Below the pieces are notes generated by a model that was given only the letters and a program-made list of their open reading frames with translations, had not been told where the DNA came from and searched no databases. Shown here one piece after another: positions 51,301 to 62,200 of a stretch of 64,000 bases of DNA. Both the position numbers and the translations under genes were made by a program. Each line of letters opens with the position of its first letter. Within the stretch, counting starts at the first letter, position 1. The DNA lies in contig WTXG01000015.1 in the NCBI GenBank assembly GCA_022496185.1, positions 310,001-374,000 on the forward strand, written 5' to 3'. Origin of the DNA: Multifurca ochricompacta. Taxonomy: Eukaryota; Basidiomycota; Agaricomycetes; Russulales; Russulaceae.

Positions 51301-52414
51301 AAAATGTAATAACCCGCGGATAACGCGCTTGGTTGTTGGCTTATCGGCGCCGCGCCTTCCAGTTCACCGTCTGGCTGTAGGAACTTCCGACGGGGCGTGA
51401 GTGCGTATACCGGCCCATTACACTTAAGCGAGGCGATCTACGGTCGTTTCGCTGTAATTGTCGCGCCTATCAACGCAAGCACGGGTACGTTTTGTGGTTT
51501 TGAATCAATCGTGAAGGGTGGTGGTGGTGGTGGTGGTGGTGGTGGCGGTGGCGGCTTAGATGGCGCGGTATCGTCCGAAACTCGTTGAACTCGTGATAGA
51601 GGGGGCTTCCCAGTCAACCGTCGCCCACGGAACACGAACACGGAATCGAGTAGGGATTATATGAACGCACTTCTTCTGGGCCAAAGATGGATGTGATGAC
51701 AGCAGGTACGGCGTCTGTTCGCGATAAATACTAACTATATGACACCTCCATTCCACGGGTGCGCTTGATTTGAAGACGGGTTTATGAATACTGTGGCGGG
51801 AGCTTCTGGATTTCTAGAAGAGATTGCGCCCCCCCTCGAGGTAGACATCTTCCTTCACTTTACGCCGCAACGGTCGGTAGGTTTTTTTTTTTTTCGACCC
51901 AAAGGCCCCGAAACACGCTGCATGGCGCTTGGGGTTGTTTACTGACTGTTTGTTAACATACGAGTCGGGGACAGGACAAAGAATACAGGAACAGGCAGGC
52001 AGGTTGCTTGTCCAAAGTGGTGAACACTCAAAAAAAAAAAAAATTGGCAGATTTCGAGATTGCTTGTTGTCGGTGATAATTAGATAAATCAACGACCCGT
52101 TGGAGTTGAAAAGACGGTGCAATGTCATTCACACTCATCCGTTGGACGTTGATTAGGTGGGAGTGGAAAGCTTGCTGACGCGGCGGCTATTCTGTGCCAG
52201 TGTCAGTGTCATAGTCCTTTCCTTCTGGTTGCATACGACTTTACTCTGCAGAATCATATCGACAGTTCAGATAACCGGCCTTTCCAGGCGTGTTTCTTTT
52301 TTTCTTTTTTTTTTTAAAAAAAAAAGAAATCCAGCTTCGTGGCTATATACACGTGCCTCCTCGACGTCGCAAAATGGGCATATGGGTGAGCCGTGGCCAT
52401 TATATATCATCACC
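48374..52414. other. Intergenic region, no gene recognised
   Basis: Four kilobases with T, A, G and C runs, GT-rich tracts, a (GGT)n tract at 51519-51555 and AT-rich blocks near 51260-51310. No exon chain or known domain. It ends at the target duplication of the LTR retrotransposon. Confidence 0.5.
51519..51555. repeat. (GGT)n trinucleotide repeat
   Basis: Eight or more GGT units followed by GGCGGTGGC variants in otherwise gene-free DNA. Translation gives poly-Gly on one strand or poly-Pro on the other, with no supporting coding context. Confidence 0.85.
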
Positions 52415-52419
52415 AAAGG
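52415..52419. repeat. Target-site duplication AAAGG (left copy)
   Basis: Identical to 58078-58082 immediately beyond the 3' LTR. A five-base duplication is the usual size for Ty3/gypsy integrases. Confidence 0.95.
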
Positions 52420-52826
52420 TGTTACGACTCAATGGTATCACGACTTAACGATCAAACTATTCACAAGATCATCTCAGGAATCATCACTTACTTTTATTTC
52501 ATTTAGTTCATAATCATAATAAACCACCTCGCTCCTACACATTCTACCTAAGACCCAATAATACATTCCATAGGTCAGCCTCGCTCCCCATGTCAGCCTC
52601 GCCCCCCATGTCAGCCTCGCTCAAGTCCCATACTTATTTAAACTCCCATTTTCTCTTGTAATACCCTTAGTCTCGATCTCTTGTTTCCCCTAGAATTGTA
52701 ACCTCCAGAATATCATATCTTTTCTCTGCTTCGCCTAGCACGCTTAGCAGTCGTCTCACCACCCGAACTACGTCAGACTGATCATCTGACATCGAACTCT
52801 ATACGCTAAGCGGGTCAACCGTAACA
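52420..52826 (+). repeat. 5' LTR
   Basis: 407 bp, TG...CA ends with a TGTTAC/GTAACA terminal inverted repeat. It contains three partly overlapping copies of GTCAGCCTCGC (52575-52622), a TATTTAAA box (about 52635-52642) and the CpG-variant sites discussed under findings. Confidence 0.97.
52635..52679 (+). promoter_or_regulatory. LTR core promoter and probable transcript 5' end
   Basis: TATTTAAA at 52635-52642 is followed about 25 bp later by TTAGTCTCGATCT (52667-52679), the segment complementary to the primer site after the LTR. In self-priming elements of the Tf1 type the mRNA starts with exactly such a segment, so transcription start near 52667 is inferred from spacing plus complementarity. 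Confidence 0.55.
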
Positions 52827-52828
52827 TT

Positions 52829-52841
52829 AGATTGAGACTAA
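52829..52841 (+). other. Primer-binding site, probably self-primed
   Basis: AGATTGAGACTAA begins 2 bp after the 5' LTR. Its reverse complement TTAGTCTCAATCT matches the LTR segment TTAGTCTCGATCT at 52667-52679 with one difference. That difference would be a G-U pair in RNA and is itself a CpG-type transition. I recognise no tRNA 3' end complement here. Confidence 0.6.
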
Positions 52842-52865
52842 TAGAACCCCCCCGAACAACAGATA

Positions 52866-54289
52866 ATGTCTACTCCCGTTGGACCTGGTAGCGGAATTGT
52901 TAAGCTTCCCTTCCCTCTAAGACCCCGGTCACATGATAACATCCCGGAAGAAGAACGACCTGGTTCCCGATGGCTCGCCGCCAATGAAGAAGATGTAACC
53001 TGGAGTGGTTACTATTGGAAGCTGGATAATATTAACATCCCGATAGAAACAATCTACGGTCTCTGGTTCGAGATCGCCTACTTTGAACATTTCAATGCCT
53101 GGATGGCAATTAAGGTCGCCCGCCCAGAAATGGGCCTCCCATCTAACCCACCGCAGGGACTCACTGTCAACACTTCTTATGCCACGGCTTTCACTGGCAT
53201 AACTGCTGCGCCTACCACACTCCCAGAACCTCTTACATCACCATCCCGAGCTATATCTAGAGCCCCAACTGTACCACAATCCGCACCCCCAATAACAACC
53301 AAGTATGAGCGACTTGAGGGGTCTTCCCGCTTAGATTCAACGGAGATCGTACGAAAACCGAAGACTTCCTCAAGGCGTTTGACTCTTTCCTCGAGTTGAA
53401 TGACCGGTCCGAGGTTGCCATCGACAAAGTGAAAAGGAGCCTCTATTTCCTACAGCAACTAGAGGGTCCTCCGGTCCAGGCCTTCTATAATAACTCGATT
53501 GATTTCCTTAAGCGAGCAAAGATTGACAGCAGCCTCATCCCACAGAACACTGACGCTTGGGCAATCATCGAAAGAAAGTTCCTCGACACCTTCTTTGACT
53601 TCACAATGAGAGAACAAGCATATGAATCAGTACAGAAACTACGGATGAAGGATGGACACGTTGATGAGTTCATAGCAAACTTCAACATCTTAATTCAACG
53701 AGCTGGCCTCCACCCTGATGACCCTAGTACGATGCGCCTCTTCGCTTGGGGGCTACAGGGGCAATTAGCAGAAAAATGCGTTGAACAACACTCCCCGATG
53801 ACGCTGGAGCAATGGCAAAAGGCAGCACAGACTCAACAAAGAAATTTCATCATTGTCCAAGGTCTCCACAATAAGACAGCACGTTCGACTAATGACCAGC
53901 CGTTCTGGCGTCGACCTATAAACAGTCAAAACCAGCAATCACGACAAGACCACACTACGGATGCTAACACCATTCGACGTGCAGTTACCGACGATGACAA
54001 AGAACGCTGCAAACGTGAAGGATTGTGTTTCTACTGTATGCGGAAGGGACACCTATCTCGCGACTGCCCTCAGAAGAAACCTCGCGTCGCAACAGCAACA
54101 ACAGTTGACTCCCAGGTAATTCCCCCTACAACTCAAAGTACAGCCCCGAGAATTTCAAAGGTACCCGCGGATACATCAACACAGCCCGACGTTGCTGCCA
54201 TCGTCGCTATGATTAAAGGACTAACCAAAGAACAGGAAGAGCAGGTCCAAACCTTACTCGCGGCTGATTTGGATTTTGTAACAGCCTGA
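52866..54289 (+). pseudogene. Retrotransposon gag (capsid/nucleocapsid), frame-broken
   Basis: The ATG at 52866 opens a Pro/Ser-rich N-terminal part. A frameshift near 53325-53345 separates it from the capsid-like part, which continues in the frame ending at 54289 (NGDRTKTEDFLKAFDSFLEL is the join region). The downstream frame holds the helical gag core (MKDGHVDEFIANFNIL) and one CCHC zinc knuckle, CFYCMRKGHLSRDC. It packages element RNA in the parent family. The single shift makes this copy's Gag incomplete unless the sequence is wrong there. Confidence 0.85.
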
Positions 54290-57200
54290 GGGGTCGTCCC
54301 ACCCTGAGGGCTATCGTAGATCGATTTGTACCGAAGTCTCTTTCAATACAAACCAACTTTTCTACTATTGGGACGTCTCCGCGCTCGTTGACAGTGGTGC
54401 AACCGAGAATTTCGTCAACAAACAATTCATATCCACACATAACTTGCGTACCTGCCCGCTACAGATACCAAAAGCCCTCTCCAATGCCGATGGATCTGCA
54501 AATGCCGCCGGTCAAATCACCCATTATCTCCCTTGCACAGTTCAAACTGGTTCATCTGTCCACCTCCTTGATTTCTTTGTCACCGATCTTGGTAGAGAGG
54601 ATCTCATCCTAGGCTATCCCTGGCTTGCGCGAACTACGCCAACCATTGATTGGCTCCAGGCATCCGTCCAAGAAGCCGTGCATATCGTCCCGCGGAGACA
54701 AAAACATCACACGCCCACAGCTACTTCTCTAGGACTCCTACCAGACGAAGAACTCATTATGCGCATATCCCCATCCACAGAACTCACAGCGCAACAACCG
54801 CCCCCTGATCTTACTATACCGTCACAATACCAGCAGTTCGCCAAAGTTTTCTCAGAGGATGAAGCCCTTCGCTTCCCAGATGCATGCCAGTGGGATCACG
54901 CGATCGACCTTAAATCGGATGCGCCAAACAACCTGGACTGTAAGATATATCCCCTCAATCCAAAGGAGCAATTGGCACTCGAAGAATTCCTCCACGAACA
55001 CCTCGCCAAGGGATATATCCGTGAGTCGAAATCACGATACGCCTCCCCCTTCTTCTTCGTCAAGAAAAAGGACGGTAAACTTCGACTGGTACAAGACTAT
55101 CGCAAACTCAACGAGCACACCCTCCGCAACACCTATCCGTTACCACTCATTGATGAATTAATCGCAAAAGTCCAAAACGCTGCGCTGTTCACCAAATTCG
55201 ACATACGATGGGGTTACAATAACATTCGCATTAAAGAAGGCGATCAATGGAAAGCTGCTTTCAAAACAAATAAGGGCCTCTTTGAACCCCTGGTAATGTA
55301 CTTCGGCTTGACAAATTCACCCGCAACATTCCAAACAATGATGAACGCGATCTTTCGAAAGAGCTCGATGAAGGATGGCTTGTGATATATATGGACGACA
55401 TCCTCATTGCCACCTCAAATGATACTTCTTTCCACCAAAAATGCGTCACCCGCATCCTACAGATCCTCTCAGACAACGATCTCTACCTAAAACCGTCAAA
55501 ATGCATCTTCCACACTACAAAAGTCGATTACTTGGGCGTTATCCTTGAACATGGCGTTATCCGCATGGATCCAGCAAAAGTAAATGGTCTTATAGATTGG
55601 CCAACTCCAAGACAGTAAAACAAGTCCGCAGTTATTTAGGATTCGGTAACTATTATCGCCGCTTCATCAAAGGATATTCACAACTCGCCCCCCGCTCATT
55701 AATCTCACAAAGCTTCTAGTCCCATGGACATGGACTGACAAGGAGAAGATGCCTTCCAAAGTCTAAAAAGGCGTTTAGTAGTGCACCCGTCCTTCGACAA
55801 CCCGTCTCGATCTCCCTTTCTTTGTCACGACCGATGCTTCAGGATACGCGATAGGGGCTGAACTATCACAACAAGATGACGTAGGGCGATTACATCCAGT
55901 CGCATTCCTTTCTAAATCTCTCGATCAAACACAACGCAACTGGGATATTTATGACAGGGAATTATTCGCAATTTGGCTTCCTTTACAAGAATGGCGACAA
56001 TACTTAATGGGTTCTCCTCATAAAATAACCGTTTTCTCAGATCATCATAATTTACAGTATTTCCGAAAACCTCAAAAACTTAATAGAGACAGGCCCGATG
56101 GCATCTCGATCTCATGGAATATACTTCATAATAAAACCTATTCAAGGTAAACACAATATAATCGCAGACCTACTATCCCGCCGGCCGGATTACGATGATG
56201 GCAAAGGAGATAACGAACAGAAATTCTCCTGCTGGACGAAAACTGGTCCCTCGCAGTAATTCAACTTCAGAAACCCGGATTCCTATCGCGAGATCGTCAA
56301 GCAATTCCACGATCACCCCCTTGCTGGTCACCCTGGACGACGGAATACGTGGGATCTAGTTTCTGATTCTATGCTGGCCCAAACCTGCAACAATTCGTGA
56401 CTGACTATGTCAAGGGGTGTCACGAATGCAAGCGTCAAAGCCCCGCCGCAAAACTGCGTTCCCCTATTCTCTTTCGACACTCCCGCTTCCGATGGACCCT
56501 TCCAATATATCTCCCTCGATCTCATCACTGACCTCCCCGTGTCGCAGGGGTACAACGCTATCCTGACTATTGTTGATCAGGGGTGCTCCAAGTCTGCCAA
56601 GTTCATCCCATGCTCACGACGATCACTGGGACTGAAGTTGCCTCTCTCTACTTCAAACACCTCTTCCCCCTCTTTGGCACCCCAAACGCGTTATATCCGA
56701 TCGGGACCTCGCTTCACTTCTAATTTGTCTCCAAACTCTGCGATTACTCTCCATATCACAAAATGTTAGCACAGCTTTTCACCACAAACGGACGGCCAAT
56801 CGGAACGCATGAATCGATGGGTTGAACAATACCTCCGCCATTGGACCTTTGGCAACCCCCACACCTGGGCCCTCTACCCCTATGGCTGAATTCGTACACA
56901 ACAGATGGCGACACAATGGCACCAAAGCTCAGTCCACATGAGTTACTATTAGGCTTCAGACCTCATCCCCCTACCTCTCGTGTCTCATCCCCAATCCCCT
57001 CCTTACCGACGTCTCTCCGCAATTCTCTCTGCTCGCCGGATTGCCACCCCGTCCTCGCCGACATGGCTCAGATCACTCCCATTTTGCAGTTAATGACCAG
57101 GTCTGGCTCGAGGGTAAGAACATTCCTCACTCTTCCCCTCCCAAAAGCTTGCCCCCCGACGCATGGCCCGTTCACAATCACTCGCGTTATCTCTCCCGTG

Positions 57201-57632
57201 GCTTTCCAGCTCGATCTCCCGCACTCTCTGAAAATACACAATGTCTTTCATGCCTCCTTACTATCGCCCTACATCACTACCCACGCGCATGGCCCTTCAC
57301 CTTCCCGCCCTCCACCGGTGCTTGTGAATGGTGTCGAAGAAGTCGAAATCGATCACATCGTCAGTCACCGACGCGCTGGTCGCACAGGTCGCCTTCAATT
57401 TTTGGTTCGATGGAAGGGTTTTCCCTCTAGTGACAATGAATGGGTTGACTACCGTTACATTCATGCTGACGATCTCATTGGACAATATCTTGCCTCCTTG
57501 CCGCCATCCATATCCGCTTCGTTTCCTGAACACATTCTCATCAAACATGGCATCATTGACAAATTCTCTCCTTCCCCTCTCACGATCCGCATTCCTCCAC
57601 GGCCACGCCCCTGCGCAAGCCCTGCATCATAA
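54290..57632 (+). pseudogene. Retrotransposon pol (protease, RT, RNase H, integrase, chromodomain), multiply broken
   Basis: In order: aspartic protease ALVDSGATENF (54384 on) with LILGYPWL; reverse transcriptase with FFVKKKDGKLRLVQDYRKLN, LFTKFDI, GYNNIRIKEGD and, after a frame break near 55360-55375, VIYMDDILIA (catalytic Asp pair); RNase H TTDASGYAIGAEL and DRELFAIW, with breaks near 55690-55780 and 56090; integrase zinc region and core with ISLDLITDLPVSQGYNAIL, damaged near 56340-56400 and 56690-56900 and probably shortened; chromodomain IDHIVSHRR, LQFLVRWKGF and NEWVDY at about 57345-57460, which in related elements directs insertion to marked heterochromatin. Pol is not functional as written. 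I describe breaks only and have not attempted a repaired protein. Confidence 0.88.
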
Positions 57633-57670
57633 CGGATTCGTCGGCGCCTCTGGACATTAACCGGGGGTGA

Positions 57671-58077
57671 TGTTACGACTCAACGGTATCACGACTTAAC
57701 GATCAAACTATTCACAAGATCATCTCAGGAATCATCACTTACTTTTATTTCATTTAGTTCATAATCATAATAAACCACCTCGCTCCTACACATTCTACCT
57801 AAGACCCAATAATACATTCCATAGGTCAGCCTCGCTCCCCATGTCAGCCTCGCCCCCCATGTCAGCCTCGCTCAAGTCCCATACTTATTTAAACTCCCAT
57901 TTTCTCTTGTAATACCCTTAGTCTCGATCTCTTGTTTCCCCTAGAATTGTAACCTCCAGAATATCATATCTTTTCTCTGCTTTGCCTAGCACGCTTAGCA
58001 GTCGTCTCACCACCCAAACTATGTCAGACTGATCATCTGACATCGAACTCTATACGCTAAGCGGGTCAACCGTAACA
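57671..58077 (+). repeat. 3' LTR
   Basis: 407 bp, equal in length to the 5' copy. Differences are at 57684 (C versus T at 52433), 57983 (T versus C at 52732), 58016 (A versus G at 52765) and 58022 (T versus C at 52771). A G-rich tract CCGGGGGTGA lies immediately upstream as a candidate polypurine primer. Confidence 0.97.
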
Positions 58078-58082
58078 AAAGG

Positions 58083-58530
58083 ACATGAGTCTGGCTCTTG
58101 AAAGTGTGTATGAGGACATTTCTCGCGCCTTGAAAAAGCCCCTTGTGGATGTTAGTGTCAAAGACATTCCACCGCCCGCTTGAGTCCTTGGACGCGAACG
58201 CTAATGGCAGCCTAGGTCGGGGTTTGGTTTGTCTATCAATTTGCCACAAGAATGTCTAGTGGACAAAATTGAGAAATGTTAATAAGGTCTGCGTTTTCCA
58301 CTTAGTTCACATTGATTTGTTCGCATCAAGCACGTTGGTAGGGGAGGCAAGAACTTGCGCACGCAGAAGGGCAATTGCGAAGGATCGCATCTGTTGTTTG
58401 CGTTGAGAGCAGCTTGATCGCCAGATAGTAGCACTGGCGTGCACTCACGTCGGCTGGGAGGACTACGAATAAAAGGGCACTTGCTTTCAACCTCAGTTGC
58501 TTGCAACATCGGAGATGTGTCAAAGGACCC
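58083..58530 (-). pseudogene. Decayed short-chain dehydrogenase (relic A), abutted by the retrotransposon
   Basis: Minus-strand fragments match the intact SDR at 63069-64000. DAILRN and RAQVLAS (about 58390-58340) correspond to DAILRE and AQVLTF. Then FASKDSSGRWNVFDTNIHKG (about 58190-58130) corresponds to FATQDPTGWWDVLEVNIRG, the region before the catalytic serine. The retrotransposon's target duplication begins at 58082, a few codons on, and I cannot find the catalytic Y-x-x-x-K half beyond 52415. Several frames and stops show that it was already, or has since become, nonfunctional. Confidence 0.6.
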
Positions 58531-58684
58531 ATTCGCTAGTACTCAGAAGTTGTCTATGACATTAGTTTTGACATCGTAACGCAAGATGCCCACGCTGGTC
58601 CTACCCTCACTTTCATATCTCACAAGAAAGCTGATGTGCCAATGATGGGGACAAGTTTCATGCAAAAGTCTGGGCATCATAATT

Positions 58685-59257
58685 AGTGTTCGCCATGGGT
58701 AACCCGCGGGTAAAAACACATGGACCCGTACCCGTATGTACCCGAACCCTTACACCAAGGGTATGGGTTTGCCATACTATGGGTACAGGTACACCACAGG
58801 TCATATACCTGTGGGTAAGGGTAGATATTTACATTTCAAGTCTGATAGCCTAGAATAACATTGTACTACTTAAGCTATAATCCATTCATCATCTGGCCAT
58901 TCTTCATTGTTTTTGGTATCAGGTTGAGATGCTGCATACTTTAAATCAGCAGTCTCTACATAACCTGCCTTCATCCAAGCAAGCTCCCAAACATAGAAGA
59001 GCCTGAGTTGTATGCAATGGGACCACTGGGTCTGTATACAGTATCTACAATACATGTACTGTATAGTTTTTCTGTGGCTGGTGCAATGCCACATGCATTG
59101 CCACCCTCATTGCCACCCTTCCAATTTCAGCTTACCCGCTCTGGCGGGTAAGGGTTGGGTGTCTGCGGGTAGGGGTCACATGAGGGGTCGTCCGACCCGT
59201 ACCTGCATGTACCCTGACCACATACCCGGCGGGTTGCGCCTACCCGTAGCGAACACT
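58685..59257. mobile_element. 573-bp non-autonomous element with terminal inverted repeats
   Basis: The ends AGTGTTCGCCATGGGTA and TACCCGTAGCGAACACT are inverted repeats (15 of 17 positions match). AATT flanks both ends (58681-58684 and 59258-59261) as a 4-bp duplication or part of the palindrome. Inside are many GGGTA/TACCC words in both orientations (58697-58815 and 59125-59245) and no coding capacity. This resembles a MITE-like element; its transposase family is unknown to me. Confidence 0.6.
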
Positions 59258-60658
59258 AATTATAATGGACCTTACGATCGATGGTTCAAGAAGAGTGATA
59301 TCAACTGGGAATTTCAAGAGACATTGGGAAAGCCTTTGGCCCCAATCATGGCATCGTCATAAGCCGACGACAGATTTAATGAATCTTCGTAGAGGGAGAT
59401 TCTTTTGCTATGGTGATCGCAACTTGGCAGGGGCCAAGCAACTCATGTCGATCGCATGTGCCGCACGACTGCCAGCTTGTATTTTCGCCCGCTCTCCCTA
59501 CCTTCCGAGTTGTGCTGGGGTTTATATCAGCAACATTTCCAATATGCTGAACGTAAATATTAAAACATCGATATGGGAAAAGACAGCCGTTGAATTTTTG
59601 TTTTGCCGCTGCGGAAAAAGAAAGCAAGGGTGGGGGAAACGCGGGCATCTGTAACAACCGTCAAAATGAAATATGACATTACGCAATGGAAACCGCCACG
59701 CCAGGGAAGATGCACCTGGGAAGACCAGGGATTATGATGAAGGAATATACCCAAGCATTCCCCTGGACCATGTGCATCCCGCCACTGGGACACTCTAGGT
59801 GGCGATAGTCCGAGCTTACCTGGGTCCTGAGATACATAAACATAAACTGCTCAAGGGTCAGAATTCCCTGCGTCAGTACATAACAGTCACCAGGGGTAGA
59901 GTGGTCTGCCCTTCAATTGGAAATGGCCAATGCCCTGGAGGCGTGCACTGTGTGAGTGGGGCCTTGATAAGTGAATTATCCGGATAAACGTCATGCTGCC
60001 GAGGTCTGAAACACATTAACTTGAAGTTGTCCAGGACACATAACACACAACCTTCAGGGTCGATGTAGTGTTGCAAAAGGCAAACTTTGGGACAAGCTTG
60101 GGCGGCGCTCAGGGAATCGGGCAGAATTCCCCTGAGACAGGCGCCGAGGCGTAAGAAAACCTGAAATTCGAGTTCTCTGAGCTCTCGGATACATCCAGAT
60201 GTTGACTGTGTTGTTACATAGTTTGAGCATCGCAGCCTTCAGAAATCGAAATGCAGAAGATGAAAGTGAGTTGTTGCCCCATACTGGCAAAAAAAAGCAA
60301 AACGTTTCAGGGCTGGCTCAAGTCGTCCAAGTTGAAGCTTTGAAACTTGCAGCCACAGTTGCCAGAAAAGATTATGTCAGCGACGGCCAGCACCTTCAGC
60401 TTTAATACTGAACCTTCAGGCCATTTGGCACGTCCCTCGTGTGATCACTCGCTAGCCTGCGCTTTTCTTATGGTAAGGGCTGGTCCAAACAGGAGAAGAG
60501 GTGGAGAAAAGGTGGCATGCCTTCGCCAGCCTTCGCGGTGTCGAAGGTGGAGGCTCACCCTGACGAATAAGCAAAGCGAGATTTAAATTTCTCAAGCTTT
60601 CATGTCGTTAGGACCACCCTCACAAGCATGTTTCCAACGATCGATCCTAAGGCCTGTC
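59258..60658. other. Intergenic region, no gene recognised
   Basis: No identifiable domain. An imperfect inverted repeat (GGCGCTCAGGGAAT ... ATTCCCCTGAGACAGGCGCC, 60103-60149) could be a small hairpin or the remains of a repeat. Confidence 0.4.
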
Positions 60659-60838
60659 ATGCTTTCCCACACTTTCGCAAGGCAATTTGTCCTCATTACT
60701 GGCACATATTTCCCTGGTATTGTCGTTGAGATTGAAATGAAGTATACTCACGCCGGTGCTACTATCTCGCGATCAAGTCGCCCTGAGCGCAAGCGGCGGA
60801 TGCGATCCTTTGCCAGTGTCCTTCTGCAGTTTTCGTAG
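60659..60838 (+). pseudogene. Short-chain dehydrogenase fragment (relic B)
   Basis: The plus-strand frame reads ARQFVLITGTYFPGIVVEIE then MKYTHAGATI, a decayed version of the SDR cofactor segment VLITGASRGIGLETA...ARAGAS. The DNA at 60751-60800 is also clearly similar to the reverse complement of 58440-58380 in relic A. Only the N-terminal cofactor-binding part is recognisable, and it faces the opposite way from the other SDR copies. Confidence 0.55.
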
Positions 60839-61211
60839 AAGACTGGACGTGCTTATGGTCAATTAACGCTGTTGTTTCTTCTCCCCATGGACTAACTGCA
60901 TTTGGGGGCCACCATACTTCACCCTCCTTCTTCCGTGCTCCTAGATCCCCAACTGCTTACAATTGTGGGTTCGGTGCCTAATTTAATCGACTCAGGTTTG
61001 GGATCAAGTGATATCGGAAGCTGGCAATTATGGCGCGTCCTTTCTCCATGCCCGTTACCTCAGGAGTATTTGCATTGGAAGTTTGCTGTCCACTATTAGC
61101 ATCTCATGACACGCGGCATAAGCACTACTGGGCAGTTTGTTGATTCAATGGAGAAAGTCTGCCCAGACGTACTATTACACGTCCTTCTTTGGGCAGAACC
61201 GATACATCGTT

Positions 61212-62200
61212 TCATTCCATGGCTACTGCACTCGAGTCTCGCTCCACCTCGCCCAGGTTCCAGGTCGCACCAATGTAACGACCACTCAAGTAGTCCGCCT
61301 TTCCTGATGTCGCATAAAGGATTGTCGCCGCAGGGAGAGCGGGTGTATCCTCATCGCGAGAAGTATAACCCTCAAACGCAACTGTGAGGTCAGTCGCAAT
61401 TGTGCCTGGATGTATGCTAAAATTTTGATATCAGGGTACTTTGCGGAAAATAGCCATGATTAGTAGCGGCTAAGAATTTGTAGTTAGGATAGGAGATATA
61501 CCGATGGAGACAAACCCCGCAAAGCGAAGCATGCTTGGATGTGCAGTAATCGCTACTGAATGGGACTCGGATTCGTGACGCCGAGGAATTCACGACAACG
61601 ATCCGGCCGTTCGTCTTCAATAGCTCGGGAACAGCGAAGCTGCCCCAGTGGGGTGAGTACAATGCATATCAACGGGCGTGGCGTGGGGTAAATTTCACTG
61701 AATGAAGTTATACGTCCTTTTGACCTCGAATATTGGCTTGGTCGATACTTGCGAAAGCTGGGCAACGCCAAAGCCAGCCTATTACACTCATCTTGTCACG
61801 CCACGTTAGACAAACGCTCAAATGATGACTGGAGAATGCCAGCCTTTGCTACCTGAATATCCAGGTGCCCGAAGTGGGCTGTGGTGGCAGCGACCGACTC
61901 TTCTGCTTTTTCGACATCGCGGACGTCTGCAGGGAAGATGTGTATCTGTGCGGAGGGTCGCTCACGCAGGATCTCATCCCTGGTTGAGTGTAGTACCTCT
62001 TGCTTGTGCGCGATAATTGCCAGGGATGCACCAGCACGCACAAAGTTCAACGCCGTCTCGAGGCCGATGCCACGGGATGCGCCGTTGATCAAGACGACCT
62101 TCCCCGCATACGTCGGGGCATCGTAATGGACCCGCGGTCGATAGATTCGTAAAGGCTGATAAGGTTCATGAGTCGACTGGCGGATTTTGGTCTGCCACAC
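61212..62200 (-). pseudogene. Short-chain dehydrogenase/reductase, damaged paralogue (SDR1)
   Basis: NAD(P)-dependent oxidoreductase of the classical SDR type. Cofactor site VVLINGASRGIGLETALNF (about 62105-62050), FPADVRDVEKAEESVA and HFGHLDI are followed by the active-site Y-x-x-x-K as SSDYCTSKHA (about 61560-61530) and PALPAATILYATSGKADYLS near the end (stop at 61212). Compared with the next-door copy, the NIRG region is shortened and out of frame (about 61760-61700), the helix after the active site runs into unrelated sequence, and one T appears missing in ATTTTAGC near 61424, where ...IKIF should continue SIHPGTIATDL. The start codon is not clear; a 5' exon may lie beyond 62200. A nonfunctional tandem duplicate is the best reading. 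Confidence 0.72.

Larger units (their letters stand above)
52420..58077 (+). mobile_element. Ty3/gypsy LTR retrotransposon (chromovirus), full-length but coding-defective
   Basis: 5658 bp, bounded by 407-bp direct LTRs that start TGTTACG and end GTAACA. A perfect 5-bp target duplication AAAGG flanks it (52415-52419 and 58078-58082). Order: 5' LTR, primer site, gag with a CCHC knuckle, aspartic protease, reverse transcriptase, RNase H, integrase, chromodomain, G-rich tract (57662-57670), 3' LTR. This gene order and the C-terminal chromodomain define chromoviruses. The LTRs differ at only 4 of 407 positions, so insertion is recent, yet gag and pol carry several frame breaks. On its right side it abuts a decayed SDR gene lying on the minus strand. 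Confidence 0.96.
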
